DNA of 64,000 bases from Pycnopodia helianthoides. Taxonomy: Eukaryota > Echinodermata > Asteroidea > Forcipulatida > Asteriidae. The notes beneath the pieces were generated by a model. That model had not been told where the DNA came from and did no database searches. It saw nothing but the letters and a program-made list of their open reading frames with translations. The stretch covers positions 9,886,094 to 9,950,093 of the forward strand of contig CM063255.1 in the NCBI GenBank assembly GCA_032158295.1. The letters are read 5' to 3'. Both the position numbers and the translations under genes were made by a program. Of the stretch, positions 1-11,743 are shown piece by piece; within the stretch, counting starts at the first letter, position 1, and each line of letters starts with the position of its first letter.

Positions 1-1085
1 CTCTTTCAATTATGAGCAAGGCTTTTGAAAGCCTGATCAACCAGCAACTAATACACTCTTATACACTGATCCGAATTCGGGTGTAGATTATCTTGAAGTA
101 CAAGAGCTCCTGACTGATGTGCAAGTATGGCTTCCGGCATGTACGTTCAACTAGCGACGGCCTATTCCTGGTCATAAAACACATCAACAGAGCTTTATAT
201 CGACGTGGCGAGACTAGGCTTGTTGCCCTCGACATCTCAGAGGCATTCAATAAGGTATCATCCATAAATTGAGGTCATATGGCATATCTTGCAAACTGCT
301 AAATCTGATTTTAGCTTCCTCGGTGATCGTCAGTTATATGTGGTGCGCGAGAACCATTCCTGCTCCATCTTCCTTATTTATGCAGGTGTTCCACAGGGCT
401 TTGCCTGGGCCCGTCACTATTTTAACGTCCTGCCCGACGCTGTCTCATAACAGTTACCCGCCATGTATGACTCAACACTATACTGCATTTACTGGTACCT
501 TGCCTGCTCAAACCTGTCCACGAGCCATGATTGTTTTCAACAAGAAACTAGAGAATATCATCAAACTGGGTTAATCACTGGCTGGACACCTTCAATCAAA
601 CTATACTAATTGTTTAACTTTGTCCAGATGCAGATGTCCAAGTGTCTCTACCTTGGAAATTAATTCAATGCCACTGCGCAGGAGCTTGTTAAATGCATTC
701 TAAATTTCGTCGGGCATAACCTGGTCTCATTTCTGGAACCACTACGGTATATCTATGTCGCTCTCTTGCTTCACAGAGCCTCTTTTACAGTTCAAACGGA
801 CTCTCACTGGTTGTTACACCGAATCGTACCTTTACCCGCACCACAGGTTTCTCTTCTCGTTCACATCTTTACATCTGTCCCAAAAAATAACACTTAGTGT
901 GGTGCTCATCATCTTTTCCCAATTTAGAACTATAGCCTGTCCCAATTCAAACGCAATATTCATCTTTCTACTTTTTGAGTTCCTCTTCTTTTATCCACTT
1001 TCCCCTTTTTAGCGAACACCTGGAGGGGCCTGTTTTGTGGCCTTGTGGTTGGCAGCTTACCATAACAAAAAAAAATATAATAAAA
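1..1085 (+). mobile_element. Decayed non-LTR retrotransposon, 3' part
   Basis: Broken pieces of a reverse transcriptase are readable on the plus strand in several frames. A segment reading RLVALDISEAFNKV lies near 200-260, LRSYGIS near 270-300, and SFLGDRQLYVV followed by AGVPQG near 313-400. This order (LDxSxAFxxV, then LxxYGI, then AGVPQG) is typical of CR1/L2/jockey-like non-LTR elements. The frame changes between pieces and stops interrupt it, so the copy is dead. It ends in a 3' tail near 1021-1060 followed by an A-rich run at about 1066-1085, consistent with a poly(A) end. The 5' part is outside the window. The exact clade is not determined. Confidence 0.72.
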
Positions 1086-1779
1086 ATGGCAATGAAATTA
1101 AACGAGAAATTCTAAATATGCTTTTCTTAAAACGTATTTCAAAGCAGAGAGATCATTTTTTAAATTGCATTGTTGATTTAATGATGTTCGTGTTCTTAAG
1201 AAACCAATGAAGATACTTAGAGGGAAAAACAAGGTTTATGTTGTTGTACTCTTATCGTGGCTGTTTGACAGCGGTTTACACTAAGCTCGGAACAAAATAA
1301 AATCTGAAGCAAAACCACAATTATAACAAATAGAATCAGTTGTCCAGTCTTTTGACGTAAGTGGTCCAGTAAACAGGACAAACTACCTGCATATCTATAA
1401 TCTTTTGCCTACGTAAATATATTGTTTCGCTTTAGAAGAAACAAAGCTGTATGGGTTTGGCCAAGCTGTTCGGAGCTTTATGAGTGATTTCCACTTACCG
1501 ATAGTAATGAGTGATATCAGCATGTCGAATTGACAAGCAGTGTTCAGTTTCAAGCCGACACATCAACACTAACTTTGTGTGCCCGGAAAAGGGACGTAAC
1601 GAAAAGTTACTGGTAAAAGGGATTAAGCAATTGATGCGCCAAAATGTGTTTCAAGAAAAGTGAATGTGAAAGTTTAATTGTTTTTTTTACTATTCATTAG
1701 TCAATAAGGGAACGTAAATTATGCATTGAAACGAGAAAACATTTCTTCTGAGTAGTTCTTGCAACGAATAATGTAACAT

Positions 1780-1811
<32 letters not shown>

Positions 1812-1928
1812 GTAGAGGAACAATTTTAATGCTTGCGGCCTCTTGAAAAAGGTACTTTAAAAAGAGCGTAGAGCCTTTACCCTTCTGCCGGGCACACGAC
1901 AAAAGCTCGCTGAGAGGAATAAGTTAAA
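1086..1928. other. No gene seen
   Basis: AT-rich DNA between the retrotransposon tail and the next repeat. It contains a long T run at about 1783-1811. Short open frames across it are interrupted and show no protein-like features. Confidence 0.6.
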
Positions 1929-2110
1929 CTAGTGATCAAACTGATTGAACTTGTTTTGCACTCTAAACACTTCCAGGTCAGAATTAACCCGGTTACAGGT
2001 CACAGAGGGGCCTGTCAAAATAACACAGCAATGGGTTAAACTGACGCAGAATCCGAGCCAAATACCTATTTTTAACCTGTTTCGGGTCCCGTTATGTCTT
2101 CGCTCAACCA
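1929..2110. repeat. GGTCA/TGACC-rich dispersed repeat, copy 1
   Basis: Contains CCAGGTCAGAATTAACCC, ACAGGTCACAG and TTTCGGGTCCC in a short interval. It resembles the repeats at 4411-4645 and 9055-9262, which carry the same recurring GGGTCA or TGACCC blocks. This copy is the most degenerate. Confidence 0.4.
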
Positions 2111-2423
2111 TGGTTTATCCTGACGTCCATACACTAACACATAATGCCGTTCTACAATAGGTCAGTTGCTTATCGAACTAATGTTTGTGGAAAACAAGAT
2201 ACATATTGACAATACAGAGTCAAGTTTATTTTTAGGGATAAAGTTTAAGAACAATGAAACACCTATTAGTTTTGCACGTTTTTTGAAGTGTTTTTATTTT
2301 AACAACAAAGCTAGCCGTTATTGCTAGTAGAACTTTATACAGTTTAATAATTTCAACCCTGTTATAATCGTGAAAGACGTGGAAACTTGAGAAACATTAA
2401 GGGTCAACCGCCATTATAATGAT

Positions 2424-2580
2424 TTGGGGGGATTCGGTTGGAGACTGCCCTTCACCTCAGTCTGTGGACGCCAGGTTCGAACCCAACCATGGACCGGAGA
2501 CTCTCGTGTTGATTGGAATCTCAGTCCATTGCGTCCACGGTTTTTTCCCTATTTGAGAGTGCTCTACTAAAAAAAATAGA
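2424..2580 (+). repeat. tRNA-derived SINE-like fragment
   Basis: A B-box-like GGTTCGAACCC sits about 50 bp after a GGTTGGAGACTGCC stretch, the arrangement of a tRNA-derived SINE head. The rest is not alignable by eye to the other SINEs here, so the call is tentative. Confidence 0.35.
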
Positions 2581-2699
2581 CCGTTCAATTACATTTATTT
2601 CCGTACTGTCATAAAAAAAAGTGATACAATAGACAAAGGAAACAATGAAAATGTAATACTGAGTTAATATAGGCTTGAAAAAGCTAAGAAATGAAACAG

Positions 2700-3115
2700 T
2701 ATGGAGGCCGATTTGATAAGCCGAGGATTGCAGTAATCAGCCTGTGGACAGACAGAAGACAAGACGAACGGACAAACATAGGTCGTGCAGAATGAACAAA
2801 ACAACTCAGAACAAGAAACAAAGAAAGGAAACAAAATGGAGGCCGGTTTGATAAGCCAAGGCTTGTATATTAGTAATCAGCATGTGGACAGACAGAGACA
2901 AGACGAACGGACAAACATAGGTCGTGCAGAATGAACAAAACAACTTTATACAAACAACAACAAGAAGCAAAGAAAGGAAACAGTATGGAGGCTGATTGGA
3001 TAAGCCAAGGCTTGTAGTAATCAGCCTGTGGACAGACAGAGACAAGACGAGACAAGACGAACGGACAAACATAGGACGTGCAGAATGAACGAAACAACTT
3101 CAAACAACAACAACG
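2700..3115. repeat. Three-copy tandem repeat, about 140-148 bp unit
   Basis: Three imperfect copies start with ATGGAGGC near 2701, 2837 and 2985. Each runs through GATAAGCC, an AATCAGC..GTGGACAGACAG segment, GACGAACGGACAAACATAGG and TGCAGAATGAAC. The copies differ by small indels and one internal GACAAGACGA duplication in the third. The minus-strand open frames across it are by-products of the repeat. Confidence 0.85.
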
Positions 3116-3374
3116 CTGAAATAACTAGAATGAAATGAAAATGATGTTTTTGAAAAGGAACAAAACGATTATGATGTATACCTCGTAAAGCAGTCAATTT
3201 TTGATAAAAGGTGTACATTTCGTCGTGTTCTCTCCCAGGTATATAACGTCCAGCCAAACTGGAGTACGGGGGTTTATTACAGTGCAAGGGGATTATTGTG
3301 ATGAAATATCTTGGTTTCGTGACCGGCAAGAACTGAACACACGATAGACTGTTATTAGATTGAACATGTCAAAC

Positions 3375-3515
3375 CTGGATTAGGTTCCAGTGGTGCGACG
3401 CCTGTGCAGTTGCCTCAGAGCAGACCGAGCATCCGCCGCCAATGATCATTAGTTTATGTGTGGTCCGGTTGTACAACTCCTCGTACATGACGTCCGTAGC
3501 CTTTCCGCCGTCACA
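3375..3515 (-). CDS. GABA-B receptor-like, second coding exon
   Basis: This 141 bp exon (47 codons, phase 0 at both ends) is flanked on the minus strand by ATTGCAG and by GTTTGA. It translates to a segment starting CDGGKATDVMYEELYN, continuing through KLMIIGGGCSVCS and ending HHWNLIQ. In GABA-B receptors the extracellular Venus-flytrap domain has the same order: a Cys after the first strand-helix unit, a (Q/K)AT..(L/M)YE.LYN helix, a hydrophobic strand ending in G-C-S, and an AxxWNLI helix. It joins in frame to the exon at 14793-15035, giving NRDTA-CDGG across the junction. The short exon is missed by simple ORF calling. Later exons (rest of the ligand domain, seven membrane segments) must lie left of the window. 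Subunit type is not resolved. Confidence 0.85.
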
Positions 3516-4137
3516 CTGCAATATTAATAACAGATCAAAACGAAGTGACAGTTAAAATCGCAAACTAATCATAGGCGCATGTGTCTTAAGCCTTCCCAAT
3601 TTCCGGCTAAAACCCGCTACAAAGTGTCGCCTAAGGTACAATTGCTTGAGTAGAACTAAAAGATGAAGTTAAAAAGGATATTTTTTGCAAGACACTCAAC
3701 AATTGGGTAACAGTGAAGCATTAAACTGAGTTAAAGCGAAGTCTTGATAAATAAATTAATTAATTAATAATCTAAATCAAATATAATGATGTGATAAGAT
3801 GGGCACGTATATATGACAAGAGAGAACAAATGAGAGTGAAATTTGTTCCCGCAATATCACAGCAACGTTTGAAAACAACAATCCCTTTAAATTAGAAATT
3901 AATAATAATCACAAAAGATTACCGAAATACAATCATAAAAATCATGTGAAAGGAAGTGTTAGATGAAACACAATTATTTCAACTCGGTGAATAAATTCTC
4001 ACCGTATTTTGTTTTTCGCGTACCAAAGTGTAAAACAGTTACATAACTGTTTGGTTATTAGTTAAAAGAAAGTATTTATGTATTCATGTATTTAAAGGCA
4101 AAGAGCAGATAATTACAAACACCTCCATCGCCCTTTG
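3516..4137. other. Intron sequence, no feature seen
   Basis: Start of the large intron between the two GABA-B-like exons. It is AT-rich, with a TTAATTAATTAAT run near 3755 and no recognisable exon or repeat. Confidence 0.5.
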
Positions 4138-4272
4138 AAACAAACAAACAAACAAACAAACAAACAAACAAACAAACAAAACAACAAACAAACAAACAAA
4201 CAAACAAACAAACAAACAAACAAACAAACAAACAAACAAACAAACAAACAAACAAACAAACAAACAAATACC
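4138..4272. repeat. (AAAC)n microsatellite
   Basis: About 30 nearly perfect AAAC units with one interruption near 4180. It creates long poly-(Thr-Asn-Lys-Gln) or Cys/Phe/Val/Leu open frames on both strands that are not genes. An (AAT)n/(AAAT)n run follows at about 4375-4412. Confidence 0.97.
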
Positions 4273-4410
4273 CAAACAAACCACAGAACAAACAGGAAGC
4301 ATGCAGCAAAGGCAACAGGAGCGATACCAACTGGTTGGTTGTATAGTCTACATTATATCAAAACGGTCTAAAAAAAATAATAATAATAATAATAATAAAT
4401 AAATAAATAA

Positions 4411-4645
4411 AATCCCAGGTCAGAACCGCCCCGGATACCGGGTCTCAGTGGGCGGGGGCCTGACCCAGTTTTGGGTTAGGTTGAACCGGAAACTGGTCCC
4501 CGAAACGAGGTTTGACTATGACTCTGCGTCAGCTTGACCCCTTCCTGGGTCAATTCTGCACAGATTCCGGGTCACACTGAGCCACAAAAATAATGGTCAG
4601 GCCCCACTGGACCCGGATCTGGGTCAATTCTGACCCGTGTGTCTT
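4411..4645. repeat. GGTCA/TGACC-rich dispersed repeat, copy 2
   Basis: About eight GGTCA, GGGTCA, TGACC or TTGACC blocks fall in roughly 220 bp, for example TGGGTCAATTC twice, CCGGGTCACAC, GCCTGACCCAG and TTCTGACCC. The two ends are loosely complementary (CCCAGGTCAGAA against TTCTGACCC). It is probably a small non-autonomous element. It matches the style of 9055-9262 and 1929-2110. Confidence 0.6.
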
Positions 4646-4707
4646 AAGAGTGTACTCTGCAAAACTGAGGCGTTAAAATTTACACAATGGGTGTTGCCAC
4701 ATAATAG

Positions 4708-5083
4708 TTAAAGGAACATTACAGAATTGGTTTTTGCTAACAAAACAGTTGCTGGCAGTGTAAGCACTTTAAATAATCCACCATATACATAAACTGACAA
4801 ACCTGTAGAAGTTTGAGATCGATCGGCCATCTGGGTCACGAGAAAATAGTGAAAAACCGATTACAAATCTGCATGTGTTATACAATGCATGAATAAAACG
4901 CTCATGAGCGATAAACTCCAATCGGAAATTAGTTTGATTTATTTCTCATCAAATATGGCATTTCAGCCAGAAATATTTCTAGGGAAGTTTTCTACTATCA
5001 TCATCATTAGACCGTGTAAGTTTTATGTAAATCTGTGATCAAAAGTATATTTTACAATCACCAATTCTGTAATGTGCCTTTAA
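4708..5083 (+). mobile_element. TTAA-flanked MITE, family A copy 1
   Basis: Starts TTAAAGGAACATTACAGAAT and ends in the reverse complement, ATTCTGTAATGTGCCTTTAA, so it has terminal inverted repeats of about 20 bp and TTAA at both edges. The core carries AGTTTGAGATCGATCGGCC, GGTCACGAGAAAATAGTGAA and GACCGTGTAAGTTTTATG. No transposase is encoded. TTAA target use suggests a piggyBac-like source, which is inference. Confidence 0.85.
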
Positions 5084-5434
5084 TATTAGTAGGGTGCTAA
5101 AACAACACCAATGTAATTGTGTTGGCAGAAATTCATGTTAATTTTATCACCCTATGATGTAAATGTTGATTCTTTTTGTTGTGTCTATTACGTGACAAAA
5201 CCCATGGTGTTAATTTTTAACTCCCCATTTTGTTCATTCTCTTTGGATTAAAATCCTCTTTGAATTCTGTCATTATTATGAAAACAATAATATGAATATT
5301 ATAAACTCGTCCAAATCCTTTGAGCTGTAGATACATGTAATAACAGCTTCAGAGAGAGACATTGTTTTGCAATCTGACATTGCTGCCGAAAGACATAATT
5401 TGTGTGTAAAGTAAATTGTAGCACTTACAACGTT
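5084..5434. other. Intron sequence, no feature seen
   Basis: AT-rich spacer between MITE A1 and the tandem repeat that follows. No motif or coding signal was recognised. Confidence 0.5.
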
Positions 5435-5990
5435 AACCCTTAATAAAGGCATCAGGCAATATAACAAATTTGGTTCATTTCGCCAGTTTCTCAAAAGTGC
5501 AATGACCTTGGGGAGCCAAACTCCTTGATATTCTAAACAGGACCATGCCGCGTGTCTAAGAGGGTGATCATGTTCCAGAATTGAGTAATTTGTTTTTAAG
5601 GGTGGAGAAATTACAATTTTAACCCTTAATAAAGAAACGTGCCATTAAACGCAACACGTGTTGTTAATTTCGCCAGTTCCTCAAAAGTGCAACGACCTTG
5701 GGGGCCAAATTTCTTGATATTCTAGACAGGATCATTCAACATGTTTAAGAGGGTGATCAGGTTCCAGATATGTCTTGTTTGTTTTTTAGGGCGGAGAAAT
5801 TACAATTTTAACCCTTAATAAAGGCACGTGCCATTAACCATAACACGTTTTGATAATTTCGCATGTTCCTCAAGAGTGCAATTCCATGGAGGAGCCAAAC
5901 TCCTTAATAATCTAGACTGGACCATTCCACAAATCTAAGAGGTCGGTCCAAAGTTGGGTATTTTTTTTTAAAGAAATTTGAGGACGGAAA
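5435..5990. repeat. Three-copy tandem repeat, about 188 bp unit
   Basis: AACCCTTAATAAAG recurs near 5435, 5621 and 5810. Each occurrence is followed by TTTCGCCAGTT(T/C)CTC or a close variant, AAAAGTGCAA, GAGCCAAA(C/T)TCCTT, GATATTCTA and AGAGGGTGATCA. The copies are clearly related but diverged, so the array is old. Confidence 0.85.
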
Positions 5991-6086
5991 AATGATTTGC
6001 AGTCAAATGGCTTAGTGCAACATCCCCCCAAAATGTACAGACCTACCAAGATCAAACCTTTTGGAGAAGTCTGTTCTAGTCACTAT

Positions 6087-6260
6087 TTAAGAGCTGTGGT
6101 GATTCTGAAATGAACCATTGGTGTCAACAACTTGACGTTTCGTCAAGTATGTTCCAATCGTCTTCATAAGAAAAACTGGACTCAACAGTTTAACTTGGTT
6201 GCAAGACTTTGGTAGTTTAATGGGAGTCTATTGTCTAAGTAGATAATGATGTCTCTTTCC
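6087..6260 (+). repeat. Repeat X, plus-strand copy
   Basis: Begins at TTAAGAGCTGTGGTGATTC and ends AATGATGTCTCTTTCC. The same sequence is present in reverse orientation at 7425-7599. It contains a perfect 8 bp inverted repeat, ACTTGACG-TTT-CGTCAAGT. At its left end the TTAA is unoccupied, whereas the other copy has a MITE at that TTAA. Confidence 0.8.
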
Positions 6261-6490
6261 AGAAAATAGTGACAAACCGATTTGCATGAAATCATATAGA
6301 TTCAACAAATGAATAAAACGCTCACTGAGCGATAAACTCCAATCGGAAAACTAGTTTAGACTATTCATTTCTCATCAAATATGGCATTTCAGACAGAAAT
6401 ATTTCAAGGGATGTTTTCTACTATCATCATCATTAGACCGTGTAAGTTTTATGTAAATCTGTGATCACCAATTATGCAATGTTCCTTTAA
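6261..6490 (+). mobile_element. MITE family A, 5'-truncated copy 2
   Basis: Matches the 3' two-thirds of family A from AGAAAATAGTGACAAACCGA to CAATGTTCCTTTAA. The first ~150 bp are missing and repeat X abuts the truncation point. Confidence 0.8.
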
Positions 6491-7424
6491 GACGGTTTGT
6501 TTTGCTTTTTTTTTTGCAACGATTATTATGTCGGTGTGTTGTTTACATGTCCAGGTATTGCCCGGGTCAGTTTAATAAGTGTATTTGTTTTCTGAATTAA
6601 TTAAGTTTTGTAATTTGGTTTCATCTACCTTTGACAATCGGCATACCGATTTTTGTACACAAAGGGTGCTGACAGAGTTTTGTCCAGCCCCTTTCCAACC
6701 AAATCACTGGCCCCAGGCTGTTGATGGAGACCCCCCCCCCCCCCCCCTCTAGGACGTGTGGCATGGTACAGCTTAATATATTATGAAATATGAGCTGAAC
6801 TGTGTGTACGATGTGAATGCAGGCACGGCTACGATGGGGGAGTTTGGTATTAACATTAGTTTCAAAAACTACTAAAAAGGGCAAGATTTTCCTCAGATTT
6901 CCTGACATTAACACTTCTCAATATCACCTTCAACCGCAATCTCCTCATTCAATCCCAATTAAATAAGAGGCCCCAATACGTCACAATATTGAGGCTAAAA
7001 GACTTGAGGTCCATAATGGCGAGATAGACGCACTAATGAAAGTCCTCAGCGATGGACCGATCGCTGAGCCGATATTAATGGTACATTAGGCCCATCAAAG
7101 AATGAAAACATAATTATTCCTCGTGATTATAAAGGATTTAATACAAACACACACAAAAAGCCGTGGTGGGGAAGCCTGTCGAAAGAAAGCCCAAGGGGGA
7201 ATGTGAGACGGGATTGCCCATGACCGGCATGGGATCGTGCATGCACTAAGACGAAGATCGACAATCTTTATAGTAGCTCTATAATGATAATTGATATTTC
7301 ATAAGGGGTTTTAAAGATTAAAAGTGTTATTAACCGGTTCTTACTTTGTGGCAAAACTACTTCCTTTGAAGATTCCTTGAAATTGAAAAAAGAAGACATT
7401 TAATATTGCAGAGACAACGTCACC
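6491..7424. other. Intron sequence with a C homopolymer, no gene
   Basis: Contains a C run of about 17 bases near 6731-6747. The remainder has no recognisable exon, and open frames are short and disrupted. Confidence 0.5.
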
Positions 7425-7599
7425 GGAAAGAGACATCATTGTCTACTCAGACAATAGACTCCCATTAAACTACCAAAGTCTTGCAACCAAGATAAACTGT
7501 TGAGTCCAGTTTTTTCTAATGAAGACGATTGGAACATACTTGACGAAACGTCAAGTTGTTGACACCAATGGTTCATTTCAGAATCACCACAGCTCTTAA
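7425..7599 (-). repeat. Repeat X, minus-strand copy
   Basis: Inverted copy of 6087-6260, about 1.2 kb away. Its boundary at TTAA coincides exactly with the edge of the MITE at 7596-7990, so that MITE inserted at this TTAA. Confidence 0.8.
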
Positions 7600-7990
7600 A
7601 GGAACATTACAGAATTAGTAAGAACAAAATTGTAAAATATACTTTTTAATCACAGATTTACATAAAACTTACACGGTCTAATGATGATGATAGTAGAAAA
7701 CATCCCTTGAAATATTTCGGTCTGAAATGCCATATTTGATGAGAAATGAATAAACTAATTTTCCGATTGGAGTTTATCGCTCAGTGAGCGTTTTATTCAC
7801 TTGTTGAATCTATATGATTTCATGCAAATGTGTAATCGGTTCCACTATTTTCTCGTGACCCAGATGGCCGATTGATCTCAAACTTCTACAGGTTTGTCAG
7901 TTTATGTATATGGTGGATTACATAATTAAAGTGTTTACACTGCCAGCAACTGTTTTGTTAGCAAAAACCAATTTTGTAATGTTCCTTTAA
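7596..7990 (-). mobile_element. TTAA-flanked MITE, family A copy 3
   Basis: Full-length family A element in reverse orientation, with TTAA at both edges and AAAGGAACATTACAGAATTA / AATTTTGTAATGTTCCTTT ends. The internal core matches copies 1 and 4. Confidence 0.88.
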
Positions 7991-8650
7991 ATTAATAATT
8001 TAAATCACATCTCAGAAGCTGTAAATCACGCGTTGTTTGACCCTTTCACGGTCATCTATTTGCATGTGGAGCCTCGAATTGGGGACCGCATTGTATAGAA
8101 GCATTTTATAACTCTGTGTTGTCACGGTAATGTAATGACACTTTCATCCAAACAGATACATATACACCAGCCAATTGGAGCATGAAGTCGAGGCTCTACA
8201 CGCACATGGTGGATCCGTGCCAGTGGCGAATATTAGTTTTCTATGTGTTTTGATTCACCAGTTTATCGCCAATTTCAAAACGCGTTGTTCAATACGTGGT
8301 GTGGGCCTGTGCCTGCATGGTTTCGCAAAAGGAAAATAATGCTCAAATCATCTTAGCCAATAGCTGGGCATGTAAAAAAGTCACTTGGATGTAAACATTA
8401 ATTGGGAAATGCACAAAATACCTCTTTTAGATATATATTGTATGGAGGTAAATATTGGAACCTTCGAGCGTTGGAATAGTTTGGGGTTTGCCACGCCCAT
8501 TAGGTTTATAAAAAAAAAAATAATAATAATGCTGAAAAAGTTGAAATATTTAGAAAGGTTGTTTTTAATAGCAACCTTGTTCTTATGTTTACATTAGAAA
8601 GAACTGAGAGATGAAAGCCCAAAACGATTTCATGGAACACAACAAATAAT
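7991..8650. other. Intron sequence, no gene seen
   Basis: No recognisable exon. A 70-codon open frame near 8385 has no protein-like features and runs through an A-rich tract at 8510-8530. Confidence 0.5.
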
Positions 8651-9054
8651 TATATTGAACACCCAAAACGATTATAGGGAACACCAACCTCGTCCCCGGG
8701 GTGTGTCGAGCAGTACGAGGTTGACCGCTCTCTCACCCTGGTATTGGATCATTTGCATATCCCAAATTTTTGGATACGTATGCAAGTTGCTTTTCGAAAT
8801 TCATATCTTCGTCATGGTCTCGTGGTCCGGTACCGGATTTAATAGCCTGTTTGTACATTGGTTGCCGGCCGGCTGTTTTGACAAAAGTTAACATTTGGTT
8901 TTGTCCAATCAGGGTCCAAGTACGGAGTTTCCCTCCCAGGATTTACTATTGTAAACATGGTTGGAAATAAAGTAAACCATGGTGACGAGGTTGAGGGAGC
9001 ACCAATTGTTTTTTATATATGGAACGCCAAAAACAATTTATATTGAACACCCAA
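8651..9054. repeat. Possible small transposon with weak inverted ends
   Basis: ATATTGAACACCCAAAA occurs at about 8652 and again at about 9037. Inside these, GGGAACACCAACCTCGTCCC near 8680 faces a diverged inverted copy, GACGAGGTTGAGGGAGCACC, near 8984. The structure suggests an old terminal-inverted-repeat element with duplicated flanks, but the ends are degenerate. Confidence 0.4.
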
Positions 9055-9262
9055 AAAGTTCCGGGTCAACAGTGACCTATATCCAGGTCCCGTTGGGCCT
9101 GACCTATTTCCTGGTCAGTATGCCCTAGAATCTGTGTCAAAAATACCAAGAATTTGTTCAAAATGACACAGACTCCAAGTTAAAATCCTTTTGTATAACC
9201 ACTTTCCGAGTCAGCCTGACCCGGAAATGGGCCCCCTCTCAGCCGGAATCAGGGTCAAATCT
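9055..9262. repeat. GGTCA/TGACC-rich dispersed repeat, copy 3
   Basis: Contains CCGGGTCAACAGTGACC, GCCTGACC, CCTGGTCAG, GCCTGACCCGG and CAGGGTCAAA. It has the same block structure as 4411-4645. Confidence 0.5.
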
Positions 9263-11133
9263 ATTGTTGAGGAAATCACCGACTGTAGTTGAAGTTGAAG
9301 AAGGTTAGATGACTAAGGTGCACGTCCAACTGAGTACACATCTCTCTACAGGGTTTGGTCAACAACATTACAGTTGTCGGAATTATACGGAGATCTCAGG
9401 GGCCGATTTCTCGAAGCGTTGAGATTCATTCTTAAGATGAGTTGTCAGTATCGCCATTGTGATTTGTATCGCCGTGGCATCCAACTTTGCTCGGCAATTA
9501 AGACTGGTTCGCAGTTCAAAGAGGGAAAGGGTTATTAAAAAGCAGAGCGATGGATCTGTCATGTTGAAGAAAAAAAAAATGCTCTGACAAGGACAGTTGT
9601 GTACATGTATCAATCAGAGCAAGTTACGAGAGTTTCCCGTGTCTCTTTTGTTTGCCCATCTTGATGCAATAAAAAGGAAGGGCATTTTTTTTAATGGACA
9701 GGAAAGCACTACTCTTCAGCACATGCAAAAGGTTGAAATTGACTGACCTTCCTCGTTTACATTAGAAAAAAATCGTTTATTGGAACCTGTGTATAACTAT
9801 TTATAGCTTTTTCCAACACGTCGCCAAACTTTGTCAAAAGTGCTGACATGTATAACGTAACACTTTTGATGGTTCCGTCAGCAACAAAGATTGCGTCACA
9901 ATCGATCTATCATTAAAAACATTGTAATTTTCCGAAGCTGTTATTATCAGTTCAATTTACTGATAATTGTTTATTTAACAAATTTCCAGAAATGATTTTC
10001 TCCAAAGTAGAAGCATTTCGCAAATTAACATTGGGATCAAATTAAAACCTGAAACAGGGCTGTTACTTGTAGAAACCCCATTTGGCAACCACACCCGAGT
10101 TTGTGCATCCGTCACATATAGTTTTAATGACAACTTGACCATCACTTGGGCAAAATCCTAATTTTTTTAACAAGTAACCGGAAACAGATGTCAACAATTT
10201 TCACGCGTTTTTTCGTTATTTTGTTGAATTGATTTTACTTTCATATTGCTTATCACTTAGTATTACATTCCCAATGACATATAATTTTCATGGCCATTTT
10301 AAACTACGTTAAACAAAAATAGTTGACACACGTGAAACGCCATTTGGTTGGGACATCATTGGTCCCAGAAGTTCGAATACGCGCAAGACTATTAAACACA
10401 GTCCATTTGAAAATTATTGGATTACTAAATTTAATTTGACCTTAAAGTCCCTCCTTGAAACTCTGACTCGTGACTAAATTAAATTTGACCTTGGAGTCCC
10501 TTCAGATTATCATTGTATTAAAAGAGACTGATGTAGGATGACCAGAATTTTAAACTCTTCTCTATATAACCGGATACAACATCCGTTGTAAATGCGTGTA
10601 CTGAACATTTCAATTCGTTTTGTTGCTCCCCCTCCACCTTATCGGGTGGATTTGTCTTGTTTGTACGATGTAAATTTCGAAACTTTGATGATTTGTTATG
10701 TTTTTACATGTTTTTATGTTTTATTTGTTGTCTCTCTTTACTGTTTCTTTGATGTTACCGCTATTTCTAGGCTTAGCTGCCAACGTATTACACTTCCATT
10801 TTAGGACGCTAATAAGAAAATGAACTTAAGTTTTAAATCTAACAATTACATGGTTTGCTGCAAAACCGTCGTAACTCGAATACTTCCGAGTCGAAAATTG
10901 AAATGGACTGTGGTAATCCGTCCAAAGGCAAAAACACGTTGGTTGTCAACAGTAGATAACTGTGGCAATTAGAAGGCGATGAATTGTCAAACTTGCTTCC
11001 ACCTGTCTTCAGTAAATGCCCAAAGGGAAGATGTGGACAGGCGTGTTTATAGTGAGACACGTCAACGTTACTAATTCTTGACTGTGGGCGAATCGACCGT
11101 TTTCTTCTGCAGCAGTGGAACTGCCAATTCTAA
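9263..11133. other. Intron sequence, no gene seen
   Basis: AT-rich DNA. A short direct duplication of a TTTAATTTGACCTT segment occurs near 10430-10495. A 70-codon frame at 10592 and others here show no conserved features. Confidence 0.5.
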
Positions 11134-11511
11134 TTAAAGGCACAGTACACGTTTGGTAATGACTCCGAAAAGTAATGGCAATACAAACTTACTTGGTAAG
11201 AAGTACAGCAGCTTCGGGTAGTAAAATCAATGTTGAGAAACTTTTAACTTCGAAGTACTACGGTTATGGAAAATATATCACCAAATTTTGAATCTGAGAA
11301 GTCAGAAACGCTTCTCAGACTGTGTATTCCGATGAGGAATATTCTTCCTGCGTGGAAATATTCGCTTTGGTTTTTCGGTGATATCTCAAAAACACGAACA
11401 CCTTTTGAAGTGAAATTTTCACAGATTAGTTTTATTGTATTTACCTACATTAATATATATGATTAACACAACCGGTAGGCTCCAATTACCAAACATGTAT
11501 TGTGCCTTTAA
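11134..11511 (+). mobile_element. TTAA-flanked MITE, family B copy 1
   Basis: Ends are TTAAAGGCACAGTACACGTT and the near-complement ACATGTATTGTGCCTTTAA. The inner ends TTGGTAAT and ATTACCAA also pair. Organisation and length match family A, but the sequence is strongly diverged, so it is a related subfamily. Confidence 0.8.
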
Positions 11512-11743
11512 ACGATGCAGCATTGGACTGCAACACTGTGGGTGCAGCATTGGGCAATTTTGACATTGCGACGGTACCGCACTTTCATTTAATGCATCCA
11601 AACTGTTCAGATACCGATTATTAAAGATGGTCTCTATGTTGAGAAATTCATACATTGCAAACACTTATAAGAGCGCGAAAACATGTCTGTGTTCATAATT
11701 AATTCAAAAGGTTAAAACAATCAACAGTGCTGCTGCGGCTGTT

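Noticed and set aside
4076..4371. Open frames with repeated Leu-Phe-Val-Cys or Gln-Thr-Asn-Lys
   Set aside because: Pure products of the AAAC microsatellite.
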